In this document: positions 1 through 7,780 of the stretch, in pieces
Position numbering within the stretch: the first letter of the stretch is position 1
Layout of the letters: each line of letters opens with the position of its first letter
Assembly: GCA_018064385.1 (NCBI GenBank)
Contig: JAGHVI010000105.1
Coordinates: 1 to 10,591 of the forward strand
Origin: Candidatus Minthenecus merdequi
GTDB taxonomy: Bacteria > Bacteroidota > Bacteroidia > Bacteroidales > Paludibacteraceae
DNA: 10,591 bases
Direction: 5' to 3'
Made by a program: the position numbers and the translations under genes
The notes under the pieces: generated by a model
The model's input: only the letters and a program-made list of their open reading frames with translations
Database searches by the model: none
What the model was told of the DNA's origin: nothing

Positions 1-2
1 TG

Positions 3-10
3 CAAAATTA
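3..10 (-). promoter_or_regulatory. Possible minus-strand -7 box pointing out of the window
   Basis: Read on the minus strand, these eight bases are TAATTTTG, an exact match to the Bacteroidetes -7 consensus TAnnTTTG. They are followed by CA at the window edge. This would suit a divergent gene lying left of the window. No convincing -33 TTTG element is seen at the usual spacing, and a match this short in AT-rich DNA can arise by chance, so the call is weak. Confidence 0.25.
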
Positions 11-13
11 CTG

Positions 14-141
14 CAAACCGAAAGCAAAGAGCTTGCTCATTTGCTGAGGTGCAGCGTAATTTATCAAAAAATAAACTCAAAAGCGTCCAACAATGAACCA
101 TTCGCCTTGTAACTTAAAAACATAATTAATAGAACCACCCT
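14..141 (+). repeat. Dispersed intergenic repeat, copy 1 (right module)
   Basis: Positions 14-90 match 7932-8008 without gaps over 77 bp with only two differences. The continuation 85-141 aligns more loosely with 8003-8060 and 10002-10057; all three share an identical 18-nt core (here 116-133). The segment 23-45 can fold into a hairpin: AGCAAA pairs with TTTGCT and GAGC with GCTC around a TT loop, with one bulged A. The repeat ends shortly before the start codon of the macroglobulin gene, so it makes up most of that gene's leader and promoter region. The left module seen at 7781 and 9024 is absent here; the bases at 1-13 are unrelated to it. No open reading frame in it looks real. Confidence 0.9.
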
Positions 142-155
142 TAATAGAACCACCC
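126..155 (+). repeat. 15-bp perfect tandem duplication
   Basis: The unit TTAATAGAACCACCC occurs twice head to tail (126-140 and 141-155), directly before TATAATAG and the start codon at 170. The other two copies of this repeat end carry the unit only once, so the duplication is particular to this locus. It shifts the repeat core 15 bp further from the start codon. It could be a replication-slippage product that changes promoter spacing. Confidence 0.9.
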
Positions 156-169
156 TATAATAGTTTGAT

Positions 170-3100
170 ATGAAACAGATAATCTCAATATTACTAACAG
201 CAATGATGATGTTGTATGTTAGCAATCAGGCTTATTGCCAAAAAATACAGACGAATAGTGGAAAATGCTATAAGTTCCGTCTCTCTAAGAAGCAAATGGA
301 AAATTTGTTGGACAACAAAAAGACCGTTGGACTGGATTTAATGCGCGATATGGTGGGCGTTTACGACATTGATACGTTCAATGTTCTGAAAGACACTGCC
401 CAGGGTCTGTGGGCTTGGGTATGTCAGGATAAGAATGCTGTGATTGTCAAGGCTGTCAACAACCCACCATTCGAGGTTTCAGTCAATAATGACGTTATCA
501 GAGCCAAACGTTCGTCAAGTATGAAAAGAGTGTTGGTTAAGTTAACGAAAGATTTGTCCATATTGTGCGATGTTCGTGATGCCGAGGTGAAATTGATATA
601 TACCCTTGGACGGATAAAGCACAGCCGCAAGATGAAGTGGAGCGAGCGTGATGGAGGATTCGTTTTCACCACGAGCAACAAGGCTGACGAGATGATGGTT
701 AGGGTGAAAATGGATGGTTATGTGCGATATGTGAAAATGGATGAAGAATATGGCTACCGCTACCGCTATTATGCGAAAAACAAGTGGATTACGCCTATGT
801 TATCTTGGGGAATTACAGATAAAAATAGGTATAAGCCTGGCGATATTATAAAATGGAAGTTCGTAATGCTTGACAAAAAGGGTAAGCCTTGCAAGGGAAA
901 TGTTGTCGTGGATATTGATGATAATATCGTGCATATCGGCAAACTAGACAAGTATGGGGTGGTGACAGGCGAGACGTTACTGACTGATTCATTTGAATTG
1001 ACTAATGGCGGGTATTATTTGATAACTGCTAGGACAGACAAGAAAGATGAGTACAATTTGAGTTTCAGATACGAGGATTACGAGTTGAAATCGTTGATTG
1101 TCACTGATAAATTGGAAGAGAGAGATGTCGTGTATGGAGATACTGTAAAGGTGAGGATAAACGCCGTGGACGAGAGGGGAAAGGAGATTATGGACGGTTT
1201 GGCGTGGGGCAGTTGGAATGTGGATGGTGTGGATAGTTTCGAGGGTGACTTGGTGCGTCTGTCCACCAAAGAAACGAAAATAGACACTGTCAGAATTGAG
1301 AAAGGCGAGGTGATGCTGAAAGTGCCGACGGCAGGTTTGCCAAAGGCCAATATGGGTATAAGTGTGAGATGGAACGTCAGAACGGCGGAAGGTGAGGAGA
1401 GTAATGGAGCAGCATATGCTTTTTGCAAATATCCATCATCCAAACAGAATGACACACGTGCGGTAGCTGGGAACACAGAGATAATGATGTCCCATATCAT
1501 AAACAGGGAGACCGCTGACAGCGTGGGATTCAGTTTTGACGGCAATGGTGAATTGTTCAACTGGGTGATTTATAGGAAAGGAAAGGAGATAGCATCAGGT
1601 CGCGATACTTCGTTGGATTGGAATGTCGCCGAGAGTGGAATGGCTGACTACATCTGCGTGGTGAACAAAAATGGCAAGAAGTTTAGTTCGGAAATTAACC
1701 ACAGTAGTGATATGCTGAAAGTTTCGGTTGTGCAGCGAGAGAACGTCAAACCTGGCGAGGAGGATGAGATAACTGTCAGGGTTACTGACAGCAAGGGTCG
1801 TCCTGTCCCTGATGTTGACCTCACAGCACTTGCCGCTACAAGCAAACTGGGATATAAACCCGACAATCCAGACCTGACACGAAGACAAAACCTCAACTAT
1901 TATTCTTTGAGTGCGCAAGGATATGACTACAAGAAATATCTTCAGAACCTTAACGATTTGCGGCTGGCTGAGATGATTGAGGCTACTGGCACGCAGTTCT
2001 GGAAACTGACACATGCGCACTCTTCTGTCGTGACGGTTCAAACTCCTTCGACTGTAAAAAACCAGATTGTGCCTGTACTGGTAAGGAACGGTGAGATACT
2101 GCCTGTGTCGTGCGTTATGATAAATGGACGCCCTTTCTTGCCAGGACACAGTAACCGTTATGTGGCAGTCAGTGCCTATGGCGACAATCATATTTCTTTC
2201 CATCGCAGGGACTCGATTTTCAATATCGTCGTCTCGTTGAACGATACTTCATCATTCGTCAAAACCTGGGTTGCTGTACCTGCAGAACTTTGCAATGTAC
2301 ACAAAAATTCACCGCAACTTGAAACCTCGCTCATTCGTTGCTTCAACAATAGAGTATTGAATTACGAGGCTTTGGGCGAGAGTTTCATTGAACGTGACGG
2401 TGAACTGATACCTGTGGATGGTTCGTGGAATAATGTGACAGGCACTGGAGGTGTCGGTGTCGGTGCTGTGAATCTCGATGGAGTGATACGACGTGAGAAC
2501 ATACAGCTCGGTGGACGACAGGTTCAACTTTGGCACGACCCTACGGTCATACAGTATGAATTTCCGAACAACCAAAGTGATTTTGTCTCTGAGATGGTAA
2601 TGAATCTTGACGATTCAATCTGTACTGTTGACGAACTGAGAAGAAACTGGGTTGACAGACTTGACAGAATGCGTAGGACGGAGGAAAATATCAAAGACGA
2701 AATCTATAGGAAATACGGTCATTGTGTTTATGTTTATCTGGTAAACAATAAGGACGAGAAAATGCCGATTCAGGTGTCTTTCCGTGTCAAAGGCTCTGAC
2801 GAATGGTGCCTGAGACGGGCAAATACATCGGTACTCTATCTGCCAAACGGTAAAGATGTTGAGTTGCTGTTTATGTATGAAGGAGCAGTGACACGACGGC
2901 TGACCATAAATGTCGGTAAGGATGAAATGGTCTGGGTGAGAAGCAGTTGCCGTGACGACGAAGGCGTTGTTGATAAGGAACTGGAATATCAAATGCGGAA
3001 ACTTATGGAGGAATTCTGTGCAAAAAGAGCTCAACGTTACAAAGTGGGTATTAGCAAAGCCTATTATCCAAATAATGCTGGCAACATTCGTATTCGTGGT

Positions 3101-5164
3101 ATAGGTTCAGTCAACTCCTCAACATCTCCTATCTATGTGGTTGATGGTATTCTTTTTGATGGCGATATCTCTTCTATTGACCCATCGGATATTATTTCAA
3201 CCTCTGTACTTAAGGGGCAGGAGGCTACATCTATTTATGGTTCACGTGGGGCAAATGGTGTGATACTTATAACTACCAAGGCAGACAAAGGTAAGAAACA
3301 GTCCAAACCTCAGCTCCGGTCAAATATGACGATGAGTGCGAATAAAGCCATTATGGTTGGCGGAGAGTATGCCGAAATGGAGTATGCCGAGGTTGACAAT
3401 GTGATGGTTATGGCTTATGGGACGTCTTCGCATACTGAAACGCCTGTCGTGATGAGGGAGGATTTCAGCGATGTGGCTTTCTTCGTGACTGACTGCAAGA
3501 CCGACAAAGAGGGTAGGGCGGTAATGAAGGTGAAATACCCTGACGACCTCACCTCGTGGAGCGAATGGTTCGTTGCAATAAAGGGCAGACAGCGTGGTGT
3601 TGCAACATCAGTTGTCAAGGCAGAAAAACAGCACGAGGCTAAACTCAATATGCCGAGGTTCGCCGTCAAGGGTGATACCATCGGAGCTGTCGGCGTGGGT
3701 GTTGACCGAGTGACGGGCGAACACCTGAGCGATACGTTGCGCGCTGTGGCAGAGGACGATTCGCTATGCATGCAGTTCTCGTACAAGACTGATGGCGAGA
3801 AGCGTTGCGTGAAGGTATATCCTCAGGGTCTGAATATGATTGAGGGCAGTTACCAGTTGATGGACAGTGACACGACTCTGACTTTGTCTTATAAACCAGA
3901 GTATGGTTCGATGAAGGTCGGCGTTTTTGGTGATGCTCGCGAGATGATGATGTCCAGTGTCGGACACGTGGCTGAGCAGGATTGGTGTGGCTCCAACGAT
4001 TTTATGGCAAATCGGTTGAGGGCATTGCGGATGCTGCCAAAAACCGAGGAACACTCGCGCGAGATTGAGAACATTGAGAAGACGCTCCGTAAGAACCGTG
4101 GTGTCAACGGTATGTGGTGTTGGTGGGGCAAGAACAACGGTGCAGGCTCTTTGTGGGTGACCCAGAGGGTGCTCGAGGCTATCGGCAGGGAGGAGAACGA
4201 GAATGCCCTTGAGATGGAACTCTCTATCCGTCGTGAGCAAAACCGTGGCAATTGGGTTGAACTTGTCAATATTGCACGGCTCTATAGGACGATTGGCGAT
4301 GTCAGGATTGCTATTGAAATTTCTAAGACTATACCTGACGACAGCATCAAAAGCACGTCTCTGCGCATTGACAAACAGATGATTGAGGGCAGTGAGGTGC
4401 GTTTCGACACTATGCGGCACATCACATACACCAACGGCAGTTATTATAGTTTCCGTGACGGCAATTACCCTTGGCGTTGCGTTACTTGCGAGGAGGTCGG
4501 CACAACCTTGCAGGCATACAGATATTTCCTTGACCATGGCAACCGTGAGGAGTGCAAAAACATCAAGCGGTGGCTGCTTCAGTACGGCTTCAAGGGCTTC
4601 CTTAGCGAGTATATGGAGATGCAGATTGTCAGCACTCTGTGGCAAGGTCAGCCGATAGCCGCTGAGGATGTGCTGTGGCAGATGAGCGTTGGCGGCAAGG
4701 TGCTTGAGCGGCTGCCATACCACGCTACCGTCAACTCCGAGGTTGAAATCGACTACAAAGGTCGCAGGGATGTCTATATATCCACTGAACAGAACTGGTG
4801 GAACACAAATCCTCAAGCGCAGGGCAACGGCATGGTCATCAGCACCTCGTACGACAAAGGCATTATGACCGTTGAGGTTACCGTCGAGAAAACGGCAGAG
4901 AACGTCATAGTCTCTATCCCTATCCCAGCCGGTTGCTCTTATGCCGACAGGCAGGAACGTGGCATGTCCGAAATGTACCATGAGGAGTACCGTGACCGCG
5001 TCAACATCTACTGCTATCAGTTGCGCGAGGGCAAGCACATCTTCAAGGTTCGTCTCAACGAGCGTTATCCAGGCGTTTACACCATCAACCCTGCACAGGT
5101 TCGCCTTGTTGATTATCCAGTGTTTAATGCTAATAATGAAATAAAAAAAGTGGTAATCAAATGA
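170..5164 (+). CDS. Secreted alpha-2-macroglobulin-like protein with an embedded SusC-type TonB plug domain
   Basis: This 1664-residue protein begins with a Sec signal peptide (about residues 1-23; no proper lipobox). An MG2-type domain is seen around 205-305, with the hallmark ITDKNRYKPGD at 215-225. A further macroglobulin/bait-like segment starts near 525 (NVKPGEEDEITV). Residues about 965-1040 are a SusC/RagA plug: IRIRGIGS, YVVDG, DPSDI, VLKGQEATSIYGSRGANGVILITTK. The A2M core domain follows at about 1095-1185 (DVAFFVTD, YPDDLTSW). Next come a helical thioester-like domain (about 1255-1510) and a C-terminal MG10-like domain with IPIPAGCSYAD and YPGVYTINPAQV. At the thioester position the sequence is VAEQ (1267-1270), so the cysteine of CxEQ is missing and no covalent trapping is expected. 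No beta-barrel follows the plug. Bacterial macroglobulins act in the periplasm or on the envelope, often as protease traps; here the role is inferred only. The gene overlaps the next one by 4 nt. There is no Shine-Dalgarno; the start is set by the signal peptide. Confidence 0.93.
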   Translation: MKQIISILLTAMMMLYVSNQAYCQKIQTNSGKCYKFRLSKKQMENLLDNKKTVGLDLMRDMVGVYDIDTFNVLKDTAQGLWAWVCQDKNAVIVKAVNNPPFEVSVNNDVIRAKRSSSMKRVLVKLTKDLSILCDVRDAEVKLIYTLGRIKHSRKMKWSERDGGFVFTTSNKADEMMVRVKMDGYVRYVKMDEEYGYRYRYYAKNKWITPMLSWGITDKNRYKPGDIIKWKFVMLDKKGKPCKGNVVVDIDDNIVHIGKLDKYGVVTGETLLTDSFELTNGGYYLITARTDKKDEYNLSFRYEDYELKSLIVTDKLEERDVVYGDTVKVRINAVDERGKEIMDGLAWGSWNVDGVDSFEGDLVRLSTKETKIDTVRIEKGEVMLKVPTAGLPKANMGISVRWNVRTAEGEESNGAAYAFCKYPSSKQNDTRAVAGNTEIMMSHIINRETADSVGFSFDGNGELFNWVIYRKGKEIASGRDTSLDWNVAESGMADYICVVNKNGKKFSSEINHSSDMLKVSVVQRENVKPGEEDEITVRVTDSKGRPVPDVDLTALAATSKLGYKPDNPDLTRRQNLNYYSLSAQGYDYKKYLQNLNDLRLAEMIEATGTQFWKLTHAHSSVVTVQTPSTVKNQIVPVLVRNGEILPVSCVMINGRPFLPGHSNRYVAVSAYGDNHISFHRRDSIFNIVVSLNDTSSFVKTWVAVPAELCNVHKNSPQLETSLIRCFNNRVLNYEALGESFIERDGELIPVDGSWNNVTGTGGVGVGAVNLDGVIRRENIQLGGRQVQLWHDPTVIQYEFPNNQSDFVSEMVMNLDDSICTVDELRRNWVDRLDRMRRTEENIKDEIYRKYGHCVYVYLVNNKDEKMPIQVSFRVKGSDEWCLRRANTSVLYLPNGKDVELLFMYEGAVTRRLTINVGKDEMVWVRSSCRDDEGVVDKELEYQMRKLMEEFCAKRAQRYKVGISKAYYPNNAGNIRIRGIGSVNSSTSPIYVVDGILFDGDISSIDPSDIISTSVLKGQEATSIYGSRGANGVILITTKADKGKKQSKPQLRSNMTMSANKAIMVGGEYAEMEYAEVDNVMVMAYGTSSHTETPVVMREDFSDVAFFVTDCKTDKEGRAVMKVKYPDDLTSWSEWFVAIKGRQRGVATSVVKAEKQHEAKLNMPRFAVKGDTIGAVGVGVDRVTGEHLSDTLRAVAEDDSLCMQFSYKTDGEKRCVKVYPQGLNMIEGSYQLMDSDTTLTLSYKPEYGSMKVGVFGDAREMMMSSVGHVAEQDWCGSNDFMANRLRALRMLPKTEEHSREIENIEKTLRKNRGVNGMWCWWGKNNGAGSLWVTQRVLEAIGREENENALEMELSIRREQNRGNWVELVNIARLYRTIGDVRIAIEISKTIPDDSIKSTSLRIDKQMIEGSEVRFDTMRHITYTNGSYYSFRDGNYPWRCVTCEEVGTTLQAYRYFLDHGNREECKNIKRWLLQYGFKGFLSEYMEMQIVSTLWQGQPIAAEDVLWQMSVGGKVLERLPYHATVNSEVEIDYKGRRDVYISTEQNWWNTNPQAQGNGMVISTSYDKGIMTVEVTVEKTAENVIVSIPIPAGCSYADRQERGMSEMYHEEYRDRVNIYCYQLREGKHIFKVRLNERYPGVYTINPAQVRLVDYPVFNANNEIKKVVIK

Positions 5165-6024
5165 ATAAAGTGAATTTATGGTTTCGGACAGTCAGACCGC
5201 AGACTTTGTTTGCGTCCGTTTGTCCTGTTTTGGTCGGATTGAAGATCGGTGGGGTGTTCTCGTGGTTTGATGCTGTGGTGACGCTGGTTAGTGCTGTGGC
5301 ATTGCAAATATTGTCAAATCTTATAAACGACCTTTATGATTATAAACGAGGAACAGATAAGAAGGGCAGGGCAGGGTTCAAACGTGCTTTGGCTGAAGGT
5401 ACGATCAGCGAGAAGGAGATGAAAACAGCATGTTTTGTTGCTTTGTGTGTTGCTATTCTTAGTGGCGCTTGGCTGATATGGGTTGGCGGATGGTTGATTG
5501 CTGTCGTGGGAGTTACTGCTATATTTTTCGCTTGGCTTTACACTGCCACAAGCAAGTCGTTGTCTTATTTGGGAATTGCGGACGTTTTTGTCTTCATCTA
5601 TTATGGTTTTGTTGTCACGATGGGAACAATTTATATTCAGTGGGCTTCTTCTGTGAGCAGTGTCGGCTTTTGGAATCACGTTGCATTGAAGGGGTTTTTC
5701 GGTGGTGCAGTTTGTGGTCTGATTTCCATGTGCGTGCTGGCGATTAATAACATAAGGGACATGGATGGTGACAGATTGGCTGGTAAGAAGACTTTCCCCG
5801 TGCGTTTCGGCAAGACGGTGGCTCTTGTCGGTATGGGCATAGAGGTTGCGTTGATGCCTGTTTTTGCATATTTTGCATTCGGCTTTGGTTGGGAAATGAC
5901 TGTGATTCTGCCTGCTATTTATATGTTTGTGACGACAATAAGGTCTGATAGTGGAGAATCTTATAATAGATGTTTGATGGCAGCAGGTTTTGTAAATGCT
6001 TGCTATGTGATATTGGTTTTGTGA
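5161..6024 (+). CDS. menA: UbiA-family polyprenyltransferase, probable 1,4-dihydroxy-2-naphthoate polyprenyltransferase (MenA)
   Basis: This 287-residue, strongly hydrophobic protein has the two aspartate-rich motifs of UbiA prenyltransferases. The first is NLINDLYDYKRGTD at 53-66. The second is NNIRDMDGDRLAGKKTFPVRFG at 196-217. These motifs bind the Mg2+-diphosphate of the prenyl donor. The NNxRDxxxDxxxGKxT form of the second motif, and the segment YLGIADVFVFIYYGFVVTMGTIY (about 136-158), are typical of MenA rather than UbiA or COX10. MenA attaches the isoprenoid tail to 1,4-dihydroxy-2-naphthoate in the inner membrane, the committing step to demethylmenaquinone, which suits an anaerobe using menaquinone-fumarate respiration. 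The start codon lies inside the end of the macroglobulin gene (ATGA overlap), implying translational coupling. The length is close to that usual for the family. No other men genes are in the window. Confidence 0.9.
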   Translation: MNKVNLWFRTVRPQTLFASVCPVLVGLKIGGVFSWFDAVVTLVSAVALQILSNLINDLYDYKRGTDKKGRAGFKRALAEGTISEKEMKTACFVALCVAILSGAWLIWVGGWLIAVVGVTAIFFAWLYTATSKSLSYLGIADVFVFIYYGFVVTMGTIYIQWASSVSSVGFWNHVALKGFFGGAVCGLISMCVLAINNIRDMDGDRLAGKKTFPVRFGKTVALVGMGIEVALMPVFAYFAFGFGWEMTVILPAIYMFVTTIRSDSGESYNRCLMAAGFVNACYVILVL

Positions 6025-6025
6025 T

Positions 6026-7750
6026 ATGGCTGTAGATTTGAAACGTTGGTTGCCCACAACCAAGAAGGAAATTGAAATTCGTGGGTGGAATGATGTTGAT
6101 GTGGTGCTGTTCACTGGCGACGCATACGTTGATCACCCTTCGTTCGGTGCTGCTATTATTGGCAGAATTATCGAGGATTGCGGTTGGCGTGTTGCCATAG
6201 TGCCTCAGCCCGACTGGCATGGCGACTGGCGGGATTTCCGTAAATTCGGCGCTCCTCGCAGGTTTTTCGCTGTGACTGCAGGGGCGATGGACAGTATGGT
6301 GAATCATTACACGGCGGCTAAAAGGTTGAGACATGATGATGCTTACACACCTGACGGCCGTCATGGTGCGAGACCTGACAGGGCTACCATCGTGTATTGC
6401 AAGATTCTAAAACAACTATACCCTGATGTCCCGGTGATTATTGGCGGAATTGAGGCTTCGCTGAGACGTCTGGCGCATTATGATTATTGGGACGACAAAT
6501 ATATGCCTTCTGTTTTGGCTCAATGCGGGGCAGATTTGTTGTCGTATGGTATGGGGGAAAAGATTACGAGGGAGATTTGCCGTACTTTTGACGAAGGTGG
6601 GGGAATTGAGGAGTGCAAGAAACTTAGGCAGACGGCTTTTCTGAGAAGACGTGAGAATAATGAAGGTGAACTGAGATTACATAGCTTTGAGGAGTGTGCT
6701 AAGGATAAGAGAGTGGCTGTCGAGACGTTCAAGATAATTGAGCAGGAAAGCAACAAGTTGAATGACACAGTGCTAGTGCAGGGTGTCGGTGATATGGACG
6801 TTGTGGTGAACCCTCCGTTTCCTCCAATTGCTACTGAGGAGATGGACAGAATTTACGAGTTGCCGTTCACCAGGTTGCCTCACCCTAAATATGCAGGTAA
6901 GAGGATTCCCGCTTTTGACATGATACGTTGGTCGGTTAACACCCACCGTGGTTGTTGGGGCGGTTGCGCATTCTGTACCATTTCGATGCATCAAGGCAAG
7001 TTTGTGGTGTCAAGAAGTGCCGAATCAGTGCTGCGTGAGATAAAGGAGATTATGAAAGACCCTGAGTTCAAAGGCTATCTGAGTGACTTGGGAGGTCCTT
7101 CCGCCAATATGTATATGATGAGGGGCAAGGATGAGGTTATGTGCAGGAAATGCCATCGCCCTTCCTGCGCATGGCCGCAGATTTGCCCTAATATGAATAC
7201 TGACCACAGCGCTTTGCTGAAACTGTATAGGGACGTTGATGCAATAAAAGGCATAAAGAAATCGTTTATCGGTAGTGGGGTGAGATATGATGTGGCTATG
7301 CACAAAACAGGCGATAAGAGGGTTGATGCGGTCAATCGTGAGTATATTGACGAACTGATAATCAACCATGTGAGCGGAAGACTAAAGGTCGCCCCAGAGC
7401 ATACCAGCGACAAGGTGTTGGGTATGATGCGAAAGCCGTCTTTCTCGCTGTTCTATAAGTTCAAGGAGATTTTCGACCAGATAAATGTCCGTGAGGGATT
7501 GCGGCAGCAGATTATACCTTATTTCATTTCATCTCACCCAGGGTGCGAGATGAAGGATATGCTGGAGTTGTCTAAGATAGTCAGAAGATTGGATTTTAGA
7601 CTTGAACAAGTGCAGGACTTTACTCCAACTCCCATGACATACGCCACAGAAATGTTCTATGCTGGGATTGACCCTTATAGTGGCAAGAAAGTTTTTGTGG
7701 CAAGAAAAACTGAAGAGAAACAAGAACAAAAAAACAAATTTTTTGTATAG
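6026..7750 (+). CDS. ygiQ: YgiQ-family radical SAM protein
   Basis: This 574-residue protein matches the YgiQ family (UPF0313). The N-terminal domain (about 1-290) holds the family segments LFTGDAYVDHPSFG, GDWRDFRKFGAPRRFF and VIIGGIEASLRRLAHYDYW. The radical SAM core carries CWGGCAFC (C310, C314, C317), a CxxxCxxC arrangement that binds the [4Fe-4S] cluster cleaving S-adenosylmethionine. A second cysteine group (C373, C376, C381, C387) is also conserved in the family and may bind metal. APEHTSDKVLGMMRKP and DFTPTPMTYATEMFYAG are further family blocks. The biochemical function of YgiQ is not established. The start lies one base after the menA stop, so the two are co-transcribed and probably coupled. 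The protein ends in NKFFV soon after the radical SAM domain, without the longer C-terminal extension (DUF3362) of proteobacterial members. The stop comes 31 bp before a dispersed repeat, so the tail may have been shortened. Confidence 0.93.
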   Translation: MAVDLKRWLPTTKKEIEIRGWNDVDVVLFTGDAYVDHPSFGAAIIGRIIEDCGWRVAIVPQPDWHGDWRDFRKFGAPRRFFAVTAGAMDSMVNHYTAAKRLRHDDAYTPDGRHGARPDRATIVYCKILKQLYPDVPVIIGGIEASLRRLAHYDYWDDKYMPSVLAQCGADLLSYGMGEKITREICRTFDEGGGIEECKKLRQTAFLRRRENNEGELRLHSFEECAKDKRVAVETFKIIEQESNKLNDTVLVQGVGDMDVVVNPPFPPIATEEMDRIYELPFTRLPHPKYAGKRIPAFDMIRWSVNTHRGCWGGCAFCTISMHQGKFVVSRSAESVLREIKEIMKDPEFKGYLSDLGGPSANMYMMRGKDEVMCRKCHRPSCAWPQICPNMNTDHSALLKLYRDVDAIKGIKKSFIGSGVRYDVAMHKTGDKRVDAVNREYIDELIINHVSGRLKVAPEHTSDKVLGMMRKPSFSLFYKFKEIFDQINVREGLRQQIIPYFISSHPGCEMKDMLELSKIVRRLDFRLEQVQDFTPTPMTYATEMFYAGIDPYSGKKVFVARKTEEKQEQKNKFFV

Positions 7751-7780
7751 GATGGTTCAATTAATTAGGTTGAGACAATT

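Noticed and set aside
1..160. Riboswitch or CRISPR leader upstream of the macroglobulin gene
   Set aside because: The sequence is shared with other intergenic sites and has no spacer-repeat pattern or known riboswitch core; it is a dispersed repeat.
3764..5038. Long minus-strand open frame of 424 codons opposite the macroglobulin gene
   Set aside because: The plus strand here encodes clearly recognisable A2M thioester-like and C-terminal domains. The antisense product has no recognisable motif and follows from the GC-rich codon use of that half of the gene.
5314..6114. Minus-strand open frame of 266 codons opposite menA
   Set aside because: The plus strand carries both UbiA motifs and the membrane helices. 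The antisense frame is a shadow with low-complexity Ser/Thr/His-rich sequence.
7142..7186. Second cysteine cluster of YgiQ as a separate ferredoxin domain
   Set aside because: The spacing C-x2-C-x4-C-x5-C is the normal conserved cluster of the YgiQ family, not an added domain.
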